DNA of 64,000 nt from Streptomyces sp. CGMCC 4.7035 (GTDB lineage: Bacteria > Actinomycetota > Actinomycetes > Streptomycetales > Streptomycetaceae): positions 6,427,001-6,491,000 of the forward strand of contig NZ_CP134053.1 in NCBI RefSeq assembly GCF_031583065.1. Direction: 5' to 3'. Positions within the stretch are counted from its first letter, which is position 1. Each line of letters opens with the position of its first letter. The notes beneath the pieces are model-generated. The model ran no database searches. It saw nothing but the letters and a program-made list of their open reading frames with translations, and had not been told where the DNA came from. Positions 19,581-35,126 of this stretch are shown one piece after another. Both the position numbers and the translations under genes were made by a program.

Positions 19581-20426
19581 TCAGCCGGCGAACGCGGGCT
19601 GCGGCAGGCCCTTTCCGGCGCCGGGGACGACGAGTACCGAGCCGGAGAGCGGATGCGGCGCGTCCAGACCCGTACGGGCCGTGGTGATGTACAGGTCGGC
19701 CAGGTCCGCGCCGCCGAACGCGCATGCGGTGGGGCGGATCACGGGCAGTTCGAGGACGCGGTCCAGTTCGCCGGACGGGGTGTAGCGGTGGATCGCGCCG
19801 CCGTCCCACAGGGCGACCCAGACACAGCCGTCGGCGTCCACGGTGAGCCCGTCCGGGAAGCCGCGGTCGACCTGGGCCAGCGGGCGCCGGTTGACCGGGA
19901 GCCCGTCCTCCCCGACATCGAAGACGTCGACCCGGCGGGTCGGCGAGTCGATGTAGTACATCAGCCGTCCGTCGGGGCTCCAGCCCGTGCCGTTGCTGAC
20001 GGCGACGTCGTCGAGGACGGTCCGTACGGTGCCGTCGCCGGTGATACGGGACAGCGTGCCGCCGCCCGGCGCCTCGTCGTAGCGCATGGTGCCGGCCCAC
20101 AGGGAGCCGTCCGGGGCGACGGCCGCGTCGTTGGCGCGGCGGCCGGGCACCGGCTCGCGGTGCAGCCAGCGGAAGTCGCCGCCGCCGGGGCCGTAGAGAC
20201 CCACGCCGTCCCGCAGGTTGACGACCAGGCCGCCGCCCGCGCGCGGTTTCGCGGCGCCCACATGCTGCTCGGTCACCATGACCGTACGGCGCCCGGAAGC
20301 CGGGTCGTACGTGTACACCCGGGACCCCAGGATGTCGATCCAGATCAGCCGCTGAGCGTCGGCGTCCCACGTGGGCCCCTCGCCGAGGGCCGCGTACTCC
20401 CGTACGGCGACTTCGTACCCCGTCAT
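19581..20426 (-). CDS. SMP-30/gluconolactonase-family lactonase
   Basis: 281-aa six-bladed beta-propeller hydrolase. LGEGPTWD carries the first metal ligand Glu, GGGLVVNLRDG and RANDAAVAPDGSLWAGTM are substrate-loop motifs, and VSNGTGWSPDG and GFPDGLTVDADG carry the Asn and Asp metal ligands. Likely hydrolyses a sugar lactone (arabino-, galactono- or gluconolactone); neighbours favour an arabinose link. It starts within the stop of the IclR gene (ATGA), forming an operon with it. Confidence 0.9.
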   Translation of the reverse strand: MTGYEVAVREYAALGEGPTWDADAQRLIWIDILGSRVYTYDPASGRRTVMVTEQHVGAAKPRAGGGLVVNLRDGVGLYGPGGGDFRWLHREPVPGRRANDAAVAPDGSLWAGTMRYDEAPGGGTLSRITGDGTVRTVLDDVAVSNGTGWSPDGRLMYYIDSPTRRVDVFDVGEDGLPVNRRPLAQVDRGFPDGLTVDADGCVWVALWDGGAIHRYTPSGELDRVLELPVIRPTACAFGGADLADLYITTARTGLDAPHPLSGSVLVVPGAGKGLPQPAFAG

Positions 20427-21196
20427 GCGACGCTCCGGTGACCGAGCCGCTCGGACAGGTCCGCGGCGCCCTTGGCGACGAGCTGCTCCAGCTCGACACG
20501 GCGCTCGTCGCTCCAGCGGATCATCGGCACCGAGATGGACAGCGCGGCGACGACCCGCCCGGCGCGGTCGAGCACGGGAGCGGCGACACAGCTGACATCG
20601 GGGTTGGACTCGCGGCTCTCCACGGCGATGCCGCGGGCACGGATCTCGGCCAGGGCCTCGCGCAGGAGGTCCGGGTCGGTGATGCTGTTGGGGGTCATCG
20701 CGACCAGCTCGACGTCGTCCGGGATGCGGGCAGCGAGCTCCGGCTCGGGCAGGGACGCGAGCAGCATCTTGCCGACGGAGGTGCAGTGGGCGGGCAGGCG
20801 GCGGCCGGCTGCCGACACCATGCGCACGGCGTGCGTGGAGTCGACCTTGGCGATATAGATGACGTCCGTACCCTCGAGGATGGCCACGTGTACGGTCTCG
20901 TCGCAGGTCTCGGCGACGGACCGGGCGACCTGCTGGCCCTCGGCGGCGAGGTCCAGCTGTTCGGCGTAGCGGCTGCCCAGCTGGTACGGCCGCACGCCGA
21001 GCCGGTAGCGTCCCGGCTGGCCCGGCACCGGGACGATGTACGACCGCGCGGCGAGCGTGGTGACCAGCTCGTGCACGGTGGTGCGCGGCAGCTGGAGCTT
21101 GCGCACGATGTCGGGGGCGGAGAGCGTCCCGTCCCCGTCGAGGAAGAGCTCCAGTATGTCGAGAGCCCGGGTCACGGCAGGTACGAGGCGTCCCAC
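20423..21196 (-). CDS. IclR-family regulator
   Basis: 257 aa. N-terminal winged helix (VTRALDILELFL, LSAPDIVRKLQLPRTTVHEL) and C-terminal effector domain (GYR-type RYRLGVRPYQLGSRY, HVAILEGTDVIYIAKVDS, PAHCTSVGKMLLA). GTG 21196 has GAGGGGG 6 bp upstream; the open frame extends 41 codons further but that part overlaps the putative operator. It precedes the SMP-30 gene with an ATGA overlap, so it likely responds to a sugar acid/lactone and regulates itself and the nearby GH51 gene. Confidence 0.92.
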   Translation of the reverse strand: MGRLVPAVTRALDILELFLDGDGTLSAPDIVRKLQLPRTTVHELVTTLAARSYIVPVPGQPGRYRLGVRPYQLGSRYAEQLDLAAEGQQVARSVAETCDETVHVAILEGTDVIYIAKVDSTHAVRMVSAAGRRLPAHCTSVGKMLLASLPEPELAARIPDDVELVAMTPNSITDPDLLREALAEIRARGIAVESRESNPDVSCVAAPVLDRAGRVVAALSISVPMIRWSDERRVELEQLVAKGAADLSERLGHRSVA

Positions 21197-21214
21197 GACT
21201 GGCCCCCTCTCTAT

Positions 21215-21229
21215 GTTCGAAATTTCAAC
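21215..21229. promoter_or_regulatory. Putative IclR operator upstream of its own gene
   Basis: GTTCGAAATTTCAAC, an imperfect palindrome with a GAAATTTC core, 19 bp before the GTG start. AAATTTCAACAGG here is almost the same as AAATTCGAACAGG upstream of GH51. Confidence 0.6.
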
Positions 21230-21426
21230 AGGCGATCGGCATGACGAACACAGGCTAATCATCGCGGGTCGACCGGGCAATGGTCGGTAACAGCGAGGTT
21301 TCGCTCCGCTTGCCTTCAAGGCAGCTTGTCTTCAAGGCGGCGCGCGACGCGGCCCCGCCTGCAGGCGGAGTGGGCGGCTGCCGGGGCGCGAGGATCGGTG
21401 GCCCTCGGTCGAACTCGTTGCCGGGC

Positions 21427-22662
21427 TCAGCGGCGGGCCGCGCCCAGTTCGCCCCGGAGTCGTTGGGCCCGCAACACCAGCTCCAGCTCGAACCGGCGGT
21501 CCGGGTCGTCTATCTCGTCGCCCCACAGCTCACGGATCTGGCGCAGGCGATAGCGGACGGTCTGGGGATGGACGCCGAGCCGGGCGGCCACCTCCGGCGC
21601 CCCGCCCCGGGTCTCCAGCCAGGCCAGGAGCGTCTCCGCGAGCCGGCGCGCATGGGTCGGGCCGCAGTGGCCCAGCGGTGCCAGACAGCGCAGGGCGAGG
21701 TCGTCGATCAGCTCCTCGGGCTGGAGAAGCACCAGCGCCTGCGTGTGCTCGGTGCAGTGCAGGACCTCGCCGCCGGGTAACAGCCCCCGCTCCATCAGCC
21801 GCACCGCCGCCTCCGCCCAGCGCAGCGACTTCGCCGCGTCGGCCAGCGGCACCGGCGGCCCGATCGCACCGGACCATCCGCTCAGCGCCCGGTGCAGCAG
21901 CTCGGGCCGGCCCGCCGCGTCCGGCTCCGGCACGACCATGTGCGGCTGCTCGTACTCCATGTCGAGGAGCACGCCCTGTCCGACCGCCGGAGCCACGGCC
22001 TCCCGCGCCGGGCGCAGCAGCACGCCCACGGCGACCTTCTCCGGCAGCGGCCAGCCCACCCGCGCCGCCCGCTCGGCGAGCGCGTCCGAGGGGTCGCCCC
22101 GGTGGTGCTCGGCCAGCAGCAGCTCCATCAGCCGCCGTTGCAGCCTCAGCCGCTCGCCCGCCTGCCGGGCCGCCGCCTCGGCGTAGCCACGCACGGACTG
22201 GTCGACCAGGCCGTCCAGGTACTCGTATCCGGCGTCGACGAGCTCGTACATCGCGGGCGGCGGGATGTCGACCCGCTGTCCGATCTCCGCGAAGCGCCGC
22301 CAGGCGAGCCGGACGCCGAGCCGGTAGATCGCCTGGAGCGAGTCGAGGCTGCGGCCCTCCAGGCCCTCGCCGCGCCCGAACTCCTGGAACACCTCGGGGT
22401 GCACGCGCGGGCGGCCCTCGGTGGACTCCAGGTGCTGCACGAAGACCTCGATGGCGCGGCGGATGCCGACCAGTGCCATGGGTTCGCCGGAGTCGTCGAG
22501 CACGACCGGCAGATGCGGGTACTCGTGGCGGATCTCGCGCAGGATCTCCTCGGCGAGCGCAGGCGCCTCGGCCATCGCCAGCGTCGCGAACTGCCGTACC
22601 TGGAGGCGGGGCACGTCGTGCCAGGCGGAGCGGACCGTGACGGTTCCCGGACGGGCGGGCAC
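21427..22662 (-). CDS. PucR-family regulator (CdaR/HTH_30 type)
   Basis: 411 aa. The C-terminus ETLLAWLETRGGAPEVAARL followed by GVHPQTVRYRLRQIRELWG is the PucR C-terminal HTH. The middle region (about 180-330) is a GGDEF-like CdaR sensor, and the N-terminus is helical (LESTEGRPRVHPEVFQEFGR). It starts with AGGAG about 9 bp upstream and follows the DUF2613 gene after 3 bp, so the two form a unit. Target is unknown; by position it may control the divergent polysaccharide operon. Confidence 0.88.
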   Translation of the reverse strand: MPARPGTVTVRSAWHDVPRLQVRQFATLAMAEAPALAEEILREIRHEYPHLPVVLDDSGEPMALVGIRRAIEVFVQHLESTEGRPRVHPEVFQEFGRGEGLEGRSLDSLQAIYRLGVRLAWRRFAEIGQRVDIPPPAMYELVDAGYEYLDGLVDQSVRGYAEAAARQAGERLRLQRRLMELLLAEHHRGDPSDALAERAARVGWPLPEKVAVGVLLRPAREAVAPAVGQGVLLDMEYEQPHMVVPEPDAAGRPELLHRALSGWSGAIGPPVPLADAAKSLRWAEAAVRLMERGLLPGGEVLHCTEHTQALVLLQPEELIDDLALRCLAPLGHCGPTHARRLAETLLAWLETRGGAPEVAARLGVHPQTVRYRLRQIRELWGDEIDDPDRRFELELVLRAQRLRGELGAARR

Positions 22663-22665
22663 GGG

Positions 22666-22818
22666 TCAGCGCTCCTGGCCGGTGTTCTCGTACGTGATCA
22701 GTGGCGTGTTCGGCTGGTCGGGGGTCGCGTCGAGGAGCGCGACGATGCCGAGCGCGGCCCCCAGGGCGAGCACGGCGGCGGCCGCCACGGTGAGTACGGC
22801 GGCGAGGAGTCTGGACAT
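22666..22818 (-). CDS. DUF2613-like one-TM small protein
   Basis: 50 aa: MSRLLAAVLTVAAAAVLALG forms the membrane segment, followed by an external tail LLDATPDQPNTPLITYENTG. It matches DUF2613, the actinobacterial family coded beside aftD in mycobacteria (Rv0236A type, from memory). Here it is divergent from a cluster with an AftD homologue, which supports the call. It likely acts in the envelope; molecular role unknown. The ribosome site is distant (AGAGAGG about 12 bp upstream). Confidence 0.8.
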   Translation of the reverse strand: MSRLLAAVLTVAAAAVLALGAALGIVALLDATPDQPNTPLITYENTGQER

Positions 22819-22977
22819 CGCAGGGTCAGCCTCTCTGTCGAGGTCGTGCCCACCTGGTGCACCGCGCGACCGTGGTCGAGCGTCCCGCGTCCCCTGCCCT
22901 GCCGGTCCGGTCGAGTCCGGTCGGATGCGTCCCGCCGGGTCCGGTCCGCTCGGCAAGTGCCCAGTGTCGGCAAGAGA

Positions 22978-23006
22978 TTGACACTCCGTCAAGAGCCGCC
23001 TACGGT
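22978..23006 (+). promoter_or_regulatory. Sigma-70 promoter of the envelope-polysaccharide operon
   Basis: TTGACA (22978-22983), 17-bp spacer, TACGGT (23001-23006): a near-consensus HrdB-type promoter 96 bp before the DUF3068 ATG. It is the best match I see in the window. Confidence 0.8.
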
Positions 23007-23101
23007 TCCCGGCCCAGACCGCACGTGCACTTTCCCCCTTGGTGTCGACCCACCCGCACCACCTCGTGAGTCGAGCCCTTCCACGCCCCTGGAGTGCCCG
23101 G

Positions 23102-24079
23102 ATGCGCCGTAGAGTCTCACCGTTCTCCCTGGTCCTGCTGGGTCTCGGCACCTTCCTGCTGGTCCTGGCCCCACTGCTCGCGTGGTACGTGGCGCCACGG
23201 GCCGCCGTCAATCCGATCGACATCGACACGACCGCCGTCTACACCGGCACGGGCAGCGTCTTCGACACCGACAAGGTCGACACCGTGCCCGGTCAGAAGA
23301 TCACCGTGACCCAGCGGGTGCGCGGGAACGTCGCCGACAGCGAGCGCAGCGGAAACGCGGTGTGGGACGTGACCACCACGGTCGACACCGACAAGTCCCT
23401 GCCGGCCGCCGACCCACACGACGCGCTGGAGTTCACACCGGGACGCTGGGTGACGGACCGGTCGAGCAACAAGCCCGTGCACTGCTGCCAGGAGAAGCCG
23501 TACCACGAGGGCGACGCGTATCTGAAGTTCCCCTTCGACGTGCGAAAACACGCCTATCAGTGGTGGGACGACTCCCTCGGCTCGACGGTGACGTTGAGCT
23601 ACCGCGGCACCAAGAAGGTCCAGGGGTACACGGGTTACCTCTTCGGCGGCACGGTCGCCCCGGCCAAGGTCGGCACCCGGCTGGTGCCCGGCGCCCTGGT
23701 CGGCCGGCCCGCCGCCGCTCAGGTGCCGGCCGAGGAGTGGTACTCCAACCACGGCATCGAGCTCGTCGTCGACCAGCGCACCGGCCGGGTGCTCTACGCC
23801 CAGGTCGGTCCCCGTCGCACGCTGCGCGCACCCGGTTCGACGAAGGACGCGGTGGTTCTCCTGGACAGCCGGAAGATCGCCTTCACCACCGCCACACAGA
23901 AGGACCAGGTCAGGCAGGCGAAGCAGGAGAGCGGTCAACTGCGCCTGGTGGGGCGGACGTTGCCGGTCGGGTCCGCTGTGGCCGGATTCGTGCTCGCCGC
24001 CGCGGGGGTCGTCTGGGTGGTACGAGGGCGACGGGATCCGCAGATGCCCGAAACATCCCCGCCCGGGCTCACGATGTGA
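23102..24079 (+). CDS. DUF3068 (PorA-family) membrane-anchored protein
   Basis: 325 aa with an N-terminal membrane anchor (FSLVLLGLGTFLLVLAPLLA), a large external beta-rich domain and a C-terminal membrane helix (GSAVAGFVLAAAGVVWVVRG) ending in basic residues. DUF3068 proteins are widespread in actinobacteria near arabinan and glycan genes (Rv0227c type). Role unknown, probably envelope assembly. ATG 23102 begins MRRRVSPFSL. First gene after the strong promoter; a 349-bp gap follows before the glycosyltransferase. Confidence 0.85.
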   Translation: MRRRVSPFSLVLLGLGTFLLVLAPLLAWYVAPRAAVNPIDIDTTAVYTGTGSVFDTDKVDTVPGQKITVTQRVRGNVADSERSGNAVWDVTTTVDTDKSLPAADPHDALEFTPGRWVTDRSSNKPVHCCQEKPYHEGDAYLKFPFDVRKHAYQWWDDSLGSTVTLSYRGTKKVQGYTGYLFGGTVAPAKVGTRLVPGALVGRPAAAQVPAEEWYSNHGIELVVDQRTGRVLYAQVGPRRTLRAPGSTKDAVVLLDSRKIAFTTATQKDQVRQAKQESGQLRLVGRTLPVGSAVAGFVLAAAGVVWVVRGRRDPQMPETSPPGLTM

Positions 24080-24428
24080 TGCGGCGTCAGCTCGAAAAGG
24101 CCCGGAAATTGTCACCTCGGTGAGTAGCCCCGGGCCGACCGCCGGGCGAAAACTGTCCACCCCCACCCGAGCACAACCTGCCCAGTACCAGCATGACGAG
24201 ACGAGCTCAGGCCCCCCACACGAGACCGCACCGCGCACACCGTACGGATCACGCACCACGGACCGACCCCTCGCACCATCCGTACCGACCGATCGCGCAC
24301 CGCGGGCACCGGCCGCTTCCCGCACCCGGCCGTCGCCCGCACCGCGCGCACCGGCCGGACGGCGATCCGTATCGCGCCCGCCCCTCCCCCACGCTGAGTT
24401 CCGCACCCCGAGACGAGTTGGAGCACGC
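24080..24428. other. Intergenic stretch, repetitive CRG/CAC-rich
   Basis: 349 bp with no convincing gene. An open frame upstream of the glycosyltransferase start exists, but its residues are Pro/Arg/Thr low complexity and third positions are far less GC-biased. TCACC-TC-GGTGA at 24112-24123 is a small palindrome just after the DUF3068 gene. Confidence 0.6.
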
Positions 24429-30953
<6,525 letters not shown>

Positions 30954-30957
<4 letters not shown>

Positions 30958-32402
30958 CCACGGTGGAACACCCGGTGCGCCGCCGCCCGCAGCGGATCCC
31001 GTTCCCGGTGGTGGACGAGGTGTCCCGGCACTGCGTCCAGGAGGAGGAACCGGAGACGGTCCACATCGAGGTCCACCTCCCCGGCCGCCTCGACCCGTCC
31101 CGCCTGCGCAACGCGTTCCTGGAGGCCCTGCACCGCCACCCCCGCATCCTGATGCGCGAGGCACCGGGCCACTGGTACAGCCGCCGCTACGAATGGGAAC
31201 TGACGCCGGACCCGGAGGTGGAGGTGGTGACTTTCCCGCCTCCGGGCAAGAGCGCCCTACGGGACGCCAGGACGAGGGCCCTGTCCCAGGCCCCACCACT
31301 GACCCTGTCCCCACCGATACGCCTGGAGGTGGTAACCGAGGTAGCTGCGGGCAGTCGCGCCGACCTCGCTGCGGGCAGTCGTGCCGACCTCGCTGCGGGC
31401 AGTCGTGCCGCTGGGGCGGCACGGGTGGGCGCTGCGGCACCTCGAACCGCCGAGTGGCGGAACCACCCCCCGGGCACCCCCACCCCCGGGCACCCCCACA
31501 ACACCGGCACCGTCCTCCTCCTCACCATCAACCACACAGCCCTGGACGGCCCCGCCTGCCTCCGCATCCTCGCCACCGCAGCGGAGCTGTACGGCGGCAA
31601 GGACAACTCACCCACCGCTCCCCCCGTACGCACGCCGGAAACCGCACAGTTGCCCCCGGACACCCCGTCCCCCTGGGCCCCTCCGGCCCGAGTAGCCCCG
31701 GGAACCCCGGAGTCCTCCCCCGGCAACGGCCTCCTCGTCACCGAACTCCCCCTCCCCCACCGCCCGAAATCCGCCCCCTACACCGTGAACGACCAGCTCA
31801 TGGTCACCACGGCCCTGACCATCGCCCACTGGAACAAGGAACACGGCACCCGCCCCCACCGCCCCCTCCGCATCACCATGCCCGTCGACGACCGCCCCCG
31901 CGACACCACTATGCCCATCGGCAACGGCACACGCCTGGTCGAAGTGCCCTTCAGCCCGGCCGAGCTGGCGGACCACGACCTCCCCGCCCTCCTCCACCGC
32001 ACCGCACAGCGAACCCGCGCCCTCAAGTCCCTCCCCCGCCCCCAACTGGGCCACGGAGCGGCCCTCCTGGCCACCCCGTGGGCCCCCGTGGCCTGGCGCG
32101 CCGCCCTCACCCGCGCGCTCCGCCGTGCCGCCACCCCCTGGACCTCGACCACCCTGCTCAGCAACATCGGCCGCGTCCCCTACCCCCTGGACTTCGGCGA
32201 CGAGGCCGGCCGCGCCCACGCTGTCTGGTTCTCGGCGCCCGCCCGCATGCCCCGCGGCCTCACGGTCACCACCGCCTCCACCGCGGGCCGCCTGCACCTC
32301 GCCCTGCGCTGGTCCCACGATCTGCTCAGCCACGGCGACGGCGCCCACCTCCGCGACCTGTTCGAGCACTACCTGCACACCACGGAGGCAGGCACAGCAT
32401 GA
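30954..32402 (+). CDS. Condensation-domain-like acyltransferase
   Basis: 482 aa, resembling NRPS condensation / PapA-type acyltransferases. The active-site region reads LLLTINHTALDGPACL: the second His (H194) and Asp198-Gly of HHxxxDG are kept but the first His is Asn. The C-terminal half has the usual latch region (STTLLSNIGRVPYPLDFGD). An in-frame 24-bp repeat near residues 131-153 enlarges a loop. No carrier-protein domain is nearby, so it may acylate a sugar or glycolipid made by this operon. Coupled on both sides by ATGA. Confidence 0.82.
31345..31411 (+). repeat. 24-bp in-frame tandem repeat (2.8 units)
   Basis: Units at 31345, 31369 and 31393 differ by one base; each encodes AAGSRADL. 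Located in a loop of the condensation-like protein. Confidence 0.9.
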
Positions 32403-33139
32403 CGACGACCACACCGGCCCGCCGCCGCGACCTCCGCGACTTCTACGAGGACCCGTCCGTCCCCGTCGCCTCCGGCACCCCCCGCAGCCTGCGTCAGGCC
32501 CGCATGCTGGCCGCCGCCCTCGGCCCGGCCGCCACGGGTGGCGCGAAGACCGTCCTGGACATCGGCTGCGGGGACGGCACTGCGGCCGCCACGGCCGCCC
32601 CGTTCCTCGCCGGTCACCGCATCGTCGGCGTCGACTGGTCCCAGGACGCCCTCAGACGGGCGCGCACCCGGCTGCCGTACACGGTCCGCGGCGAACTCAC
32701 CGACGGCGGGCTGCCGTTCGGCACAGGCTCCGCCGACGCGGTCCTGTTCAGCGAGGTCATCGAGCATCTCGTCGACCCGGACTCCGCCCTGGACGAGATC
32801 CGCCGCGTGCTGCGCCCGGGGGGCCACCTCATGCTCTCCACCCCGAACCTCGCCGCCTGGTACAACCGCGCCCTGCTGCTGGCCGGTGTGCAGCCCGTCT
32901 TCTCGGAGGTGAGCCTGCGCGCGATCCACGGCCGCCCCGGCAGGGAGGTCGTCGGCCACCTGCGGCTCTCCACCGCCCGCGCCCTGCGGGAGTTCGTCGC
33001 CGCGGCCGGCTTCGACGTCGTACGGTTGCGGGGCGCGCCCTTCCACGGCGTACCGCGTCCGCTGCGCCCGCTGGACCGCCTGGCCTGCGCCGTACCATCG
33101 GCGGCCTCCATCCTCCTGCTGCACGCGCGAAGGACCTAG
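32399..33139 (+). CDS. Class I SAM methyltransferase
   Basis: 246 aa. Begins RDLRDFYEDPSVPVASG; SAM loop VLDIGCGDGTAAATAAPF, then GVDWSQDAL, ADAVLFSEVIEHLVDP and LRPGGHLMLSTPN, a UbiE/ToxA-like pattern often found with glycosyl and lipid biosynthesis. No membrane segment. Starts by ATGA overlap with the condensation-like gene and is followed after 3 bp by a transporter, so it is part of the same operon. Substrate unknown, presumably a sugar or lipid intermediate. Confidence 0.88.
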   Translation: MTTTTPARRRDLRDFYEDPSVPVASGTPRSLRQARMLAAALGPAATGGAKTVLDIGCGDGTAAATAAPFLAGHRIVGVDWSQDALRRARTRLPYTVRGELTDGGLPFGTGSADAVLFSEVIEHLVDPDSALDEIRRVLRPGGHLMLSTPNLAAWYNRALLLAGVQPVFSEVSLRAIHGRPGREVVGHLRLSTARALREFVAAAGFDVVRLRGAPFHGVPRPLRPLDRLACAVPSAASILLLHARRT

Positions 33140-33142
33140 CGC

Positions 33143-34063
33143 ATGTGGTGGGGAGTGGCCGCGGCCCTGCTGGCGAACGTCCTGTACAGCTCCGGGTTCG
33201 TCCTGGAGAAGAAGGCGCTCGCGGCGCTGCCGGAGGTGGACTTCCGCCGCCCGGCCCGGCTCCTGCGCCTGGTCCTGGGCAGCCCCCTGTGGATCGGGGG
33301 TTCGCTGGCGCTCGCCGCCGGTTTCGGGGCGCAGCTCGCCGTCTACCGCACGCTGCCGATCGCCGCCGCGCAGGGCATCTTCGTATCCGGCCTGGTGCTG
33401 CTGGTGCTGTTGTCGGCGCGGCTGCTCGGCGAGGAGACGACCGGCCGGGAACGGTACGCGCTCGGCGCCATCCTCCTCGCCCTGCTGATGGTGGTGCTGT
33501 CGCTGCGGGAGGGCTCCGACACCGTGAGCCGCGACGCCCCGTACCCGTTGATCCTCACCGTCTGCGTGCCGTCGCTGGCGCTCGGCGTATGGCTGTACGG
33601 CTCCGCGGAGCGCCGCGCCCGCCACCGGCACCGGCTGCCGACGACCGGCGTCGAGTACGGCGTGGCGGTGGGGCTGCTGTACGGGGTCAGCTCGCTCGCC
33701 ATCAAGGGGGTGTCCGGATACCTGACGACGAGCGGACCGGTGGACGCCGTCCTCGGTCTGCTCCGCTCGCCGTACCCCTACCTCCTTCTCTTCACCGGCG
33801 CCTTCGGCCTGGTCATGTCGCAGGCGGCGTTGCAGCGCTGCCGGGCCTCGCTGATCGTGCCGGTGTGCACGACGGTGACGTGTCTGTTCACGGCGGTGCT
33901 CGGCACGCTCTCGTTCGGTGAGGCGCTGCCCCACGAGCCGGTGCGGCTCGCCCTGCGCCTGGCGGGCACGGGCCTCGCGGTCACGGTCCTGCTGGCGATG
34001 CCGAAGCACGACACCGCGCCACCCCGACCCCCCGTACCCGCCAAGGAGTTGACTCCTCCGTGA
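33143..34063 (+). CDS. DMT/EamA-type integral membrane transporter
   Basis: 306 aa with about 9-10 hydrophobic helices: MWWGVAAALLANVLYSSGF, then SPLWIGGSLALAAGFGAQLA, GIFVSGLVLLVLLSARLL and so on to TGLAVTVLLAMP. Two internally related halves, EamA/DMT-like. In this setting it may move a lipid-linked sugar or metabolite across the membrane. GTGA overlap with the next gene. Direction and substrate cannot be read from the sequence. Confidence 0.82.
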   Translation: MWWGVAAALLANVLYSSGFVLEKKALAALPEVDFRRPARLLRLVLGSPLWIGGSLALAAGFGAQLAVYRTLPIAAAQGIFVSGLVLLVLLSARLLGEETTGRERYALGAILLALLMVVLSLREGSDTVSRDAPYPLILTVCVPSLALGVWLYGSAERRARHRHRLPTTGVEYGVAVGLLYGVSSLAIKGVSGYLTTSGPVDAVLGLLRSPYPYLLLFTGAFGLVMSQAALQRCRASLIVPVCTTVTCLFTAVLGTLSFGEALPHEPVRLALRLAGTGLAVTVLLAMPKHDTAPPRPPVPAKELTPP

Positions 34064-34293
34064 ACCTCGACGACCCACTGCTGAAGATCCTGGCCTGCCC
34101 CCTGGACAAGGGCCCGCTGCACCTGCTTCTCGACGAAGGCGACAAGGACGCGGACACCCCCGAGGCCCTCTACAACCCGCGCCTGCACCGCCGTTACCCG
34201 ATCGTCGACGGGATACCCCAGCTGCTGCCCACCTCCGGCGAGCAGGTGAGCGAGGACGAGCACGAGCGGCTGCTGAAGCGGATGGCGCCATGA
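34060..34293 (+). CDS. Trm112-family small protein
   Basis: 77 aa, starting with GTG inside the transporter stop (GTGA). DPLLKILACPLDKGPLHLL and NPRLHRRYPIVDGIPQLLP are the Trm112/YcaR signature; only one Cys of the ancestral zinc knuckle remains, as is common in actinobacteria. Trm112 proteins stabilise methyltransferases; here it is fused by ATGA overlap to an FkbM methyltransferase, a likely partner. Confidence 0.88.
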   Translation: MNLDDPLLKILACPLDKGPLHLLLDEGDKDADTPEALYNPRLHRRYPIVDGIPQLLPTSGEQVSEDEHERLLKRMAP

Positions 34294-35126
34294 CGACGCC
34301 CGCCGCACGCCTCGCCCCGTTCCTGCCCACCCGACTGGTGGCGGCGACCGCCCGGCTGCTGTACCCGCGCTTCGAGCCGGAGCTGGCCCGCCTCGCCGAC
34401 CTGTGCCCGCCGGACTGCGGCACGGCGGTGGACGTCGGCGGCTGGTACGGCCCGTGGACACGCCGCCTGGCGAGACGGGCGCGCCGGGTGGTGACCGTCG
34501 AACCGGTCCCCCACCTGGCGCGGCTGCTGACCGCGATGGCCCCGGCGAACGTCCGCGTGATCCCGGCCGCGGCCTCCGACCGCCGGGGCACCGCCCGGCT
34601 GTGGCTGCCGCCGGACGACGCGGGCGACCGGGGCGTGTCCTCGCTGGTCCGCCGGGACATCCACGCCCGTGCCCTGGAGGTGCCCTGTGTCACCCTCGAC
34701 GGGCTCGGGCTGCGCGACGTCGGCTTCGTCAAGATCGACGTGGACGGCAACGAACTGGCGGTCCTGCGCGGCGCCAAGAGCATCCTCACGCGCGACCGCC
34801 CCGCCCTCTTCATCGAACTGGAGTCGCGTATCCAGCCGATCGCCCCGGTCGTCGACTTCCTCGGGGACCTCGGCTACGCGGGGTGGGTCCTGCCCTCCCG
34901 CTCCTGGCTCCCGCTGAACCCACGGATCCTGGAGGCCCACCAGGCGAGGGTGTCGTACGTCGCCACGCACGGACTGCTGCGCCGGGTACTGCCGTTCCGG
35001 GGCCCGCGGTACGTGAACTCGGTGCTGTTCCTGCCGGACGGCCGCCGCCCCGGTGCCGCCGCCGTGCGCCAGGATGGACCGCATGCCGCCCGCGAAGCGC
35101 CCCACCGGCCCCTTCACTCCCCTTGA
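34290..35126 (+). CDS. FkbM-family methyltransferase
   Basis: 278 aa. DVGGWYGPWTRRLARRA is the SAM loop, VVTVEPVPHLARLL, and VGFVKIDVDGNELAVLRGA is the FkbM hallmark. FkbM enzymes O-methylate sugars or macrolides. Coupled to the upstream Trm112-like gene by ATGA. The C-terminus (PHAAREAPHRPLHSP) overlaps the next gene by 44 bp and looks like a read-on extension; homologues may end near LFLPDG. Confidence 0.88.
   Translation: MTTPAARLAPFLPTRLVAATARLLYPRFEPELARLADLCPPDCGTAVDVGGWYGPWTRRLARRARRVVTVEPVPHLARLLTAMAPANVRVIPAAASDRRGTARLWLPPDDAGDRGVSSLVRRDIHARALEVPCVTLDGLGLRDVGFVKIDVDGNELAVLRGAKSILTRDRPALFIELESRIQPIAPVVDFLGDLGYAGWVLPSRSWLPLNPRILEAHQARVSYVATHGLLRRVLPFRGPRYVNSVLFLPDGRRPGAAAVRQDGPHAAREAPHRPLHSP

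Noticed and set aside
24120..24428. N-terminal extension of the GT4 glycosyltransferase from GTG 24120
   Set aside because: Pro/Arg/Thr low complexity with poor third-position GC; ATG 24429 has a ribosome site and gives normal GT4 length.
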